From positions 2,897,223 through 2,961,222 of the forward strand of contig NC_058515.1 of the NCBI RefSeq assembly GCF_020382885.2: a DNA stretch of 64,000 nucleotides, written 5' to 3'. Below the pieces are notes generated by a model. The model did not search any database. It was not told the origin of the DNA and saw nothing but the letters and a program-made list of their open reading frames with translations. The stretch comes from Scatophagus argus (taxonomy: Eukaryota > Chordata > Actinopteri > Scatophagidae). Each line of letters opens with the position of its first letter. Position 1 is the first letter of the stretch. Positions 36,990 to 64,000 of this stretch are shown piece by piece. The translations under genes and the position numbers were made by a program.

Positions 36990-38350
36990 TCACACACACA
37001 CACATATGCACAGAGCACTGCATAGAGGGTGTGTGGGTGGATGGGAGGGCAGCATGACGTATGATTTATCATCAGCGTGCTGCTCCTGGACGACCCCCCC
37101 CCCCCCCCGTCAGGTGCTGATAGTGCGATAGTCTCGACAAACAAGGACTCTGGTTTGATGCTGGAAAAAAAAAAAAAAAACCTACAAAAAAAACCCAACT
37201 GATGAGATACTTTTCAAAGAAGCAATAAGGGAATTACTTCTGTTACTCTGAAAATCCCATCTCGTCATAGGAACAGTTTCTGTTGAGCTTTTAATGTTGA
37301 CTGCTTCTAGATTTTGAGGTTTATTTATGTTTGTTTAGGTTTGCAGTAGTTTTTTCTTTTTTTTTTTTATTGACATTCTCTTCATCTGAGCAAGTATAGA
37401 TAAAGACGTGCTGCGTTCAAGAAGACCCATGTATGAGAGAAGTGCTTGATTTCCACAGTCAAGCTTTCTTTATGCTGCATTTGTTTGGCTTTTTATAACA
37501 GATTGATGTTGTGTCTATTTGTTTGATGGCTCAAATGATGACAATGAATCTACTTTAAGATTATTTACATTCGATATTTTTGGTGTATTCTTCCTCCTAC
37601 AGTTATTTTGTACTTTCTAACGAAATAGCTCTATGTTACACAAGTGGAACAAAGAAGGAATATTTGTTATATTGTGAAGCACTAATGGAAGCTTAATGAC
37701 CTGTCTCATGGGGCAGGGCTGGTTTATTGAAGTTAGAGCAAGCAGTTTCTTGAAGAAAAGTCAAAAAGACCATAAAGAGATACAAAATGACAAAGATGCA
37801 AAACTACTACAAGAAAACACAAAAGAGATGTGTATTTTGTCTTTCTTGGAGATGTTGTTCCCGTGTAGGAGAGGTTGGGTGCCTTTAACATGTGTGCCCA
37901 GGGGCTCACTGTCCCCACCACCACCACCACAACTAACATTAATAGCACTGCTGCCCTCTACTGGTAAAAACACAGAAGTCCTTCAGAGATTCATTTTCTG
38001 AAAAAGCCACAAAGTTAATCACGAAATGCTGTTGTGCTGTGACACCGAGAAGTCACAGTTTACTACTTAGCGACAGGAAATGCAAGATCACGGCATGTGA
38101 GGATACTTTTGGGTTGTGTTTTTGGCAACCGGAGCTCATGTTTAAAAGATTTACGCGAGTGACAGCATTCTTCAGCTGACACTGTGATGCAACTGCTGGC
38201 TCAGCACAAGAGGTAGAGTTACCTCAGTTTATTTGAAAGCTTAATCCTAACTTCTCAGAGAGAACAAGTGGCAGCTGCTGTTTTTTTGTTGTTTTTTTTT
38301 GTTACTGTAAATGGAATGTAGTGATACTTGCCTTTTAAATAAAATGATCT
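36990..38350 (+). other. slc29a2: 3' untranslated region of slc29a2
   Basis: A run of about 1.35 kb from the stop codon to the AATAAA at 38338-38343. Contains a poly-C run (37093-37108) and A/T homopolymers. A further AATAAA lies near 39583. The true cleavage site cannot be chosen from sequence alone. Confidence 0.5.
38338..38343 (+). promoter_or_regulatory. slc29a2: Candidate poly(A) signal of slc29a2
   Basis: AATAAA 1.35 kb past the stop codon, preceded by a T-rich tract. Confidence 0.45.
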
Positions 38351-39725
38351 AATCCGATGTGTAAAAGAAGAAAATAAAAAAGACACTGCACATGTGGAGT
38401 AAATCCTCTGTTTTGTATTATAAAGATATTACATTGCCCACTTAACTATTTCAAATTGTAGTGGATTTTTTTTTTTTTTAAGGCGTGCCAATGACTTATC
38501 AGTTAGTTGGGATTTTATTACTCATTGTCATTCAAGCATTAAGCATCCTCGCATCTTAACTTATTTCTCAATTGCAGAATAAGCCTTTGTTTTTATGCTC
38601 ACTATTAAAAAAATCTGTTTTTATTTACTGAATCTGTAAATGAAAAATGTGCTCGTCAGTGGACAACATTTCTGTTATGACGGCTGCTGCTTCAAACGAA
38701 CCAAGGGCTGCGTCCTAGCGGTGAAACTATGTAAATGGGACTATGTTTATCTTTTGAAAGTGTGATTTATGCTGCATTCAAATCCAGTTGGAATTGTCTT
38801 CTGCGTTAACACACATGCATTTAAATCTAATGTCGTGGTTTACAGCAAACAGACTATGTCCGTGAATGTGCCAGAAGGTGGTTGTCGTGACAACTAGGAG
38901 TATTTAAAAATTGTTCATTTGCTAAATCCTGCCGGTCCCAGATTTCAAATATAGTCGATGCTGACTAAATGTGAACACTGACTTTTTTTTTTTTCAGAAA
39001 GTATGACAGAATGTCAACGCAGCATTCGTGATAGAGATGAACTCAATGAGGGCACAGTGATTTAACATGAGGATCCTCATGTGTCATTCGTGTCATATTT
39101 TCCAATGTTGGGTCATCGAAATTCAAACTTTTATACCATTTATTACTTCTCAGCCTCTTGTTTAAAAAATACAGGTGAGGAGATATTAGGAGTGTTCTGT
39201 AGATAGCTGCAGGTATTCAAACAGTTACGGTTCAGTCTCATTAGAATAAAAATCACCCTTTTAACAACAGTAAAACCCAGTTTAAAAGGCTCACATCATG
39301 TTGGACTGTCTGTAAATACAAGCTGTTGTCCTGTCCCCTCGTGTTGTCAAGTGCATGTGTCAACACGGAACGCAGCAGGTTGTCCTTAGCATTAGCAAAG
39401 AAACTGGAGTCGATGCGTTCAAGACACCAACGTGTTATTCTGATTCCATTATGAGCGGTTCGCTTGTGCTCAATACAAACAGATGCTGGCAGAAGACATA
39501 GGGCTGAACTGACAGACCATGTTACAGTAAAGGGAATTCACATCTGTGCTTGTTCATAATGTATCTGTTTACATATTACTGTTAATAAAAGGATGGTTAC
39601 AACCAAGATGTGTGTTTTGTGGTTGCTTTGGTCACAGGCATTAGTATGAAAATATCATTTTTAATACAAGTATCCTTTCACGGATTTAAGTCATCGTTAT
39701 ATCTATATCTTCCGTTTTATATTTT
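38351..39725. other. Convergent intergenic region, left part
   Basis: Between the 3' end of slc29a2 and the Tc1 copy. No gene seen; T-rich homopolymers only. Confidence 0.45.
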
Positions 39726-41175
39726 ACAGTGCATCTGGAAAGTATTCGCACCGCTTCGCTTTTTCCACATTTTGTTATGTTACAGTCTCATTTCAAAATT
39801 GATTAAAATAAATTTCTCCCTCAAAAGTCTACACAAAATACCTCATAATGACAAAGTGAAACAAGTTGCTTGAAACAAAAAATGTAACATGTACATTAGT
39901 ATGCTTTGTCGTGACACTCAAAACTGAGCTCAGGTGCCTCCTGTTTCCACTGATCATCCTTCAGAGGTTTCTGCAACTTGAGGTGAGTCCACCTGTGGTA
40001 AATTCAGTTGATTGGGAGTGATTTGGACACACCCGTCTATATAAACCCTCACAGTTGACAGTGCATGTCAGAGCACAAGCCAAGCCATGAAGTCAAAGGA
40101 ATTGTCTGTAGACCTCAGAGACAGGATTGTGTTGAGGCACAGATCTGGGGAAGGGTACAGAAAGATTTCTGCTGCATTAAAGGTCCCAAAGAGCACAGTA
40201 GCCTCCATAATCTGTAAGTGGAAGAGGTTTGGAGCCATCGGGACTCTTCCTAGAACTGGCCGCCCAACTAAACTGAGTGATTGGGGTAGAAGGGCCTTAG
40301 TCAGGGAGGTGACCAAGAACCCAATGGTCACTCTGACAGAGCTCCAGTGTTGCTCTGTGGAAAGAGGAGAACCTTCAAGAAGGACAACTATTTCTGTAGT
40401 ACTCAGGCCTGTATGGTAGAGTGGCCAGACGGAAGCCACTCCTCAGTAAAATGCACATGAAAGCCCGTCTGAAGTTTGCCAAAAGGCACCTGAAGGACTC
40501 TCGGACCACGAGAAACAAAATTCTCTGGTTGATGAAACAAAGATTGAACTCTTTGGCATGAATGACAAGCTGGTTTCTGGAGGGAACCAGGCACTGCTCA
40601 TCACCTGGCCAATACTGTTCCTCCTGTGAAGCATGGTGGTGGTGGCATCATGCTGTGGGGATGTTTTGCAGCAGCAGGAACTGGGAGACTAGTAAGGGTC
40701 GAGGGAAAGATGACTGCAGCAATGTACAGAGACATCCTTGCTGACAACCTGCTCCAGAGTGCACTGGACCTCAGACTGGGGTGAAGGTTTATCTTCCAAC
40801 AGGACAACGACAATAAGCATACAGCTAGCATCACAGAGGAGTGGCTTCAGGACAACTCTGTGAATGTCCTTGAGTGGCCCAGCCAGAGCCCAGACTTGAA
40901 CCCTATTGAGCATCTCTGGAGAGATCTGAAAATGGCTGTGCACTGACGCTCCCCATCCAACCTGATGAGAGAGGTTGAGAGGTTCTGCATTGAAGAGTGG
41001 GAGAAACTGCCCAAAAATAAGCATGAAAGGCTTATAGGATCACACTCGAAAAGACTTGAGGCTGTAACTGCTGCCAAAGGGGGTTTCAACTAGTATTGAC
41101 TTGATGGGGGAAACGAATTTATATCCATTTTGGAATGAGACTGTAACATAAAATGTGGAAAACTGTACGTTTTCC
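39726..41175 (+). mobile_element. Tc1-like DNA transposon, inactive copy
   Basis: The left terminal repeat begins at a TA with CAGTGCATCTGGAAAGTATT and continues TTTTTCCACATTTTGTTATG. The inverse of its inner part, GACTGTAACATAAAATGTGG, is at about 41140-41159. The outer roughly 40 bp of the right repeat are missing or unrecognisable. The interior carries a transposase gene listed separately. No second TA can be matched because the right end is gone. Confidence 0.9.
40087..41096 (+). pseudogene. Tc1-type transposase, frameshifted and interrupted
   Basis: The first frame runs from 40087 to a stop at 40419 and holds the paired helix-turn-helix DNA-binding part (LSVDLRDRIVLRHRSGEGYR; then TGRPTKLS, the GRPT-type linker). 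Downstream, other frames retain VDETKIELFG (around the first catalytic Asp), [10 protein letters not shown] (second Asp region) and [13 protein letters not shown] (third acidic residue), followed by a TGA in place of an expected Arg codon. At least one frameshift and two stops break it, so no functional transposase can be made. Tc1 transposases cut and paste their own element at TA sites. Confidence 0.88.
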
Positions 41176-41663
41176 TGAGGGTCTGTGTTAAGTGTAGATC
41201 TAAACAACACAAGGAGCCACAAACAACTCTGTTAATTTATTTTTAAATTCTTTTCACGATCTGCTCTTTCACACATACTTTTATCATTATTATTTAATAT
41301 TTATTTTTTTATTTTAAGTCAGAGACAGTAGGAGAGTCTTTCTGTAAGCGAGGTACACTTCACTTTTCGCCATTCACACTCACTCACGCTTTAAACAAGA
41401 CCAATCCAAAATTCAGTTTTCAATTCTGAGCAACATTAAACTAACCAGTGACTGTTGCTGGACTAATGTGAACAGAACTAACGCATATGAAGGAATAAGT
41501 CGTTATAGTTGAGTCATTTTTAAGCGTGAAAAAGCTAACATCTGACTAAGCTAACTAGTCCGATAGCATCGTGTTAGCCTGGATTAGGGAGTAATAAGCT
41601 CAAACTGAAAGTTTCACCAAAGAAACCACACAGAGCACTCAGATGGATTTATATCCTGTATTA
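41176..41663. other. Convergent intergenic region, right part
   Basis: Between the Tc1 copy and the likely 3' end of ppp1cb. Nothing recognised. Confidence 0.45.
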
Positions 41664-41669
41664 TTTATT
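41664..41669 (-). promoter_or_regulatory. ppp1cb: Candidate poly(A) signal of ppp1cb
   Basis: AATAAA on the minus strand about 455 nt past the ppp1cb stop codon. Confidence 0.5.
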
Positions 41670-42123
41670 GAAAACCCAGCAATTGTCATTAATACCTGTT
41701 GTGCCTGTACAGTCAAGGGAGTAAAGAGATGTGGTAAACTAAACTAGCTGTCATTCTGTTGTCAAGAAAATAAAAGGTAAAGGACAAAGAGACAAAAGAA
41801 ACACTCCGATATGCTACAGAATGACACCTTCGCACTGTTTTCTCATTTTAACACTTGTTTTTAAAAATGTTACACAGATGCAGAGAAAAATAAGCACTGA
41901 GAAAAGAAGAAGAGAGTGTGACAGCAGTTCAGAGGGAGACAAGAGGGGGGGGAAAAAAACTGAAAATGAAAGACAGGTTTGGTGTGTCTCTTAAAATAGT
42001 TGTGTTCATCCGTTTTCTCCTCTGCCAAGTGTTGCTTTGACTTGTTTTGTGTAGTGAAAAGCCAACAGGAGACAATCATCTCTCTCCCTCGTTCTCTGCG
42101 TCTCTTCCTCCCTCCGTACTTCT

Positions 42124-61047
<18,924 letters not shown>

Positions 61048-61250
61048 TTCTGTAACGAACAGTACTGCCCGCCGCAGTCTGGGGCTGGTAACACAGACAC
61101 CGCCTCACTGCACCGCCAACCTCCTCCCACTCACGGGCCTCCCATTTACGACTATTATGCTGCATTAAAATGCCGCTCGGATACTCTATTTCTGTCAAAG
61201 ACTGGAGGAAAGTTAACAGTAGGCCTTTGGCAATGTTTTCCACACGATAT
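61048..61250 (-). promoter_or_regulatory. ppp1cb: ppp1cb 5' leader and proximal promoter region
   Basis: Sequence upstream of the ppp1cb start codon is locally rich in CpG and G/C compared with the AT-rich flanks, and no TATA box is obvious. That fits a housekeeping promoter. The start codon context is AGAAATGG. The transcription start is not determined. Confidence 0.45.
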
Positions 61251-63745
61251 ATTATTTGAATTGTTTTATAAAAAAAATCCTTGGTGGATTAAGTTTGTTC
61301 AAACCTCATATTTTCACTATGCAATTATCGTGGCTAAAAGATTTAATGATAATATTATCACGATATGTATAGAATATTAAAAACAAAAACATAACGTTAT
61401 TAGTCAAATTAAAGTGCAACTTTATTAATTGTGTGTTTTGTCTCTTTTTGGTGAATGAATAACACTCAAAATACGAGTGCAGGGAGATATGTTTGTAAGC
61501 ATAAATGTACAAAAAGAGAAAAAAAAGAAAGCACACAAAAAATACAGTTACGATTAATGAATAGAGAAAAGGCAAACAGATGAGCTAAGATTCACATGGC
61601 CTAGCATCTGAGCTGGATTATTTACACCATATTATCATATGTGTACTACTGACACATTATCAATATTTCATTTATAAACACATGGTCATTGTCAACACAG
61701 TCACCTCTAGCTCAAATTAGATCAGTATCCTACTGTTTCCAGAGTCAAGAATTAATTTTCAAGATAGTATCTTATATAATTTACATGTAAGTGCTCACTT
61801 TTTGAATGTATGTATATGTTTTATATTTCAGAATATATTTTCCCTTCTACACATATAGCCATTGCCTTCCAGTCATTTCATTTCCAAACACAATCAGAAA
61901 ACTCTGCCTGTAAAGTAGCTTTTGCTAAGCCCTACCTCATTTTACAGGGTGTGTCAGCTATCTCCAGCACATAGTTGTTATGAACTGGTTTGCCTTTGAA
62001 AAACCACAAACCCAAACAGTACAGATAATAACATCATTATCATTTTCAAGTGTATGTGTTTGTAAAATTAAAAAGCTAAACTGTTGTGGTCTTGGTCACA
62101 ATTCATCGAACTGAGGATGGTCACATAAAATGTTTTTCTATTATAATATAAATAGCCAAATTAAATACAAGATATGATATATTTATACATGTAGTTAAGT
62201 TGTTTAGACATACAACAAAGATTCAGCACAATTGCATAAACTCTTCATGTGATTTCCTATAGCATATGAAAGCATCAGTAAAGAAACTGCCTTTTCAACC
62301 TTACAAAATAATTATTATGATTATTACATTGTACATATTTAATAGATTTACAAGAACACTTAGAAGCAAGAATTGAAGATTTAGTTGACTTCTAAACACT
62401 TGTATGGAAATTATAATCTGTGCAGATACTGCTGGTATTCATAAGCGAAAATGAAACAATGACATTAAGGTCCAGTCACAAATTATTATCAGTGGACACA
62501 GTGCCTTTAAAGAGAAATTTTTTACACCTCGAGTGCCCCCTTCTGGCCATAACACGTGAGAGCGTGAGTTTCATGAGTGTCAGCTTTTTTGCTTAACAGC
62601 TTTTATGATTGATTTTTGATTTTTTTAAAAGTTCAGTTCGTTTAGTTGAACAAATAAAATTAAAAAAAAAGTTAAGAAATCGGTGAGTTGCCCTGCATGT
62701 GTATTGTCATTACTTCACCCACGTCACCCTGTAAGACTGATTTTTGCGTAGGCCACAAGCGGAAAGGAAACTTGTAGTGTAGGTCAGTGTGTAAACAAAT
62801 ATTTTAAGAGAGCTATAAAAAATTAACCGTATAACACAGCTGGATCTGCTACATTGCGCAGGGTGTTTACAAAAGAATAAACTTAGTAGTGAAGATCAGA
62901 AGTAGCTCCAGTCTCCGACTCCTTTCCAGGTTATGACTAAGGCCAGAAGTTATTGCATCCCACTCATAACTTATTTTTCTGTTCCTTTCAAGTGCGTCAT
63001 TTGGGTATTTCCGCACTGTTTTGAGTGGGCGGTGGCAAGTTGCACTGCAGGCGAAAGGCAAAGACTTGCAGCTGCTTAAAGCTAGAGGACAACACCGGAA
63101 ACAGACGACATTTACCTTCAAAATAATAGCATTAAGTTGCTGTAAAAATGTGACGATTAGTGTTCATAACTGCCTTATAAAAACAAAAAACTAGATATTA
63201 TTATATATATAATATATATATCAGAAGATGTAGCCAGCGTTTCCATGTCCTTGTCCCTCTAATTGAGCTAAATTACAAATTATGAACTACGCTGTTGTTT
63301 TCAAGGTAGGTTAAACTGTGGAATAGATGTTTTCTGAAAGTTGTGCTATCTATCAGATTTGAAACAATGTCAGTTATTTTCCTGAACATTGTTAATAACA
63401 TTCATGAAGCTGTGAGGTTTAGATGTACAAATTGTATAAAAATATAATATCATGTAAAATATGTAATGAATAAAATTGTCCACATATCCCATTTACAGGA
63501 AGGATAATAGCTCTTGTTTGTTTGTCATTTATTTTAATTACATTCTTAACCCAGCTATGTAATAACATTTGACTGTGACAACACCGAAAATAACTTAAAA
63601 TGATCTAATTAAAACACTTTTTTTTAATGTTATTTTTAAAAAGGACTATTTAGCCTACCCCTACAGACTGTAGCACATGTACAGTATATTCTCATCAACT
63701 TTATGATTTACTATTTCAAATAAATACGCAAAATAAAGGAATGGA

Positions 63746-63783
<38 letters not shown>

Positions 63784-63853
63784 TAAACATTAACTAGCAT
63801 ACACCATGTGCCCTAAATCGCTTTATACTTCTGCGCTGTTCTTACCGGAAACG
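61251..63853. other. Intergenic upstream of ppp1cb
   Basis: Strongly AT-rich to about 62.5 kb, with a small GC-richer island at about 62.98-63.12 kb that contains GGGCGG and CCGGAA. An AT palindrome-like tract lies at about 63195-63222 and an (ATA)n run at 63748-63783. No exon recognised. Confidence 0.4.
63748..63783. repeat. (ATA)n microsatellite
   Basis: About twelve ATA units. Confidence 0.95.
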
Positions 63854-64000
63854 ATGCACTGTGCTTGCGTCAAGCTTACCATGAGTACACTCCTGTACAC
63901 AGATGTAGGTGGAGTAAAGGAGGCAACCGGACAGTCTGTCAAGAAGTTTTTTTTCCAAGCCACACTGTCGTGTTTGCAGCGCATTTTAATTGAAAACAAA
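63854..64000 (+). CDS. Possible first exon of a gene running off the right edge
   Basis: An ATG at 63854 just after CTTACCGGAAACG (an ETS-like CCGGAA) opens a frame that stays open for 49 codons to the end of the window: MHCACVKLTMSTLLYTDVGG and onward, including GQSVKKFFFQATLSCLQRIL. No family is recognised. A 147-nt open frame is not significant by itself; the points in favour are the CCGGAA site, locally balanced composition and the divergent arrangement relative to ppp1cb. It may equally be chance. Confidence 0.18.
   Translation, partial: MHCACVKLTMSTLLYTDVGGVKEATGQSVKKFFFQATLSCLQRILIENK

Overview
The window is animal nuclear DNA, almost certainly from a ray-finned (teleost) fish. The genes are split into short exons with GT-AG introns. 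The intergenic DNA is AT-rich and full of typical teleost mobile DNA: Tc1-like transposons, several non-LTR retrotransposon (LINE) tails, a tRNA-derived SINE, MITEs and long CA/GA/GATA microsatellites. There are no operons, CRISPR arrays, rRNA genes or free-standing tRNA genes.

Layout. (1) 1-9.8 kb: no gene recognised; one dispersed repeat (about 1.2-1.47 kb) and a decayed Tc1/mariner-like 3' part (about 7.6-8.07 kb). (2) 9.9-10.6 kb, minus strand: a compact two-coding-exon S100 calcium-binding protein. (3) 13.1-17.7 kb, minus strand: a five-exon gene for a small type I membrane protein with one V-type immunoglobulin domain and a tyrosine-bearing tail. A decayed copy of its V exon lies at about 22 kb. 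(4) 21.0-27.85 kb: a cluster of truncated retrotransposons of at least four kinds (Rex1/CR1-like, RLE-type, L2-like, L1-like). (5) 28.4-38.35 kb, plus strand: slc29a2, encoding an equilibrative nucleoside transporter of the ENT2 type; all 12 coding exons can be joined into a 461-residue protein, with a probable non-coding first exon. (6) 39.7-41.2 kb: a broken Tc1 transposon in the convergent intergenic gap. (7) 42.1-61.05 kb, minus strand: ppp1cb, the beta catalytic subunit of protein phosphatase 1; eight coding exons give exactly 327 residues, and a 13.9-kb first intron carries another Tc1 remnant and a MITE. (8) 61.05-64 kb: upstream DNA, with one open frame running off the right edge that I could not identify.

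The four genes do not form a pathway: one calcium sensor, one probable leukocyte-type receptor, one nucleoside transporter and one housekeeping phosphatase. slc29a2 and ppp1cb converge tail to tail. I found no convincing novel multi-gene system. The points most worth following are: an ENT2-type transporter carrying the ENT1-type residues at both human inhibitor-sensitivity positions; the immunoglobulin receptor with YESP/YESF tail motifs and its dead V-exon copy; ppp1cb splice sites embedded in UG and CA repeats; and a 36-38 bp near-duplicate motif inside ppp1cb intron 1.
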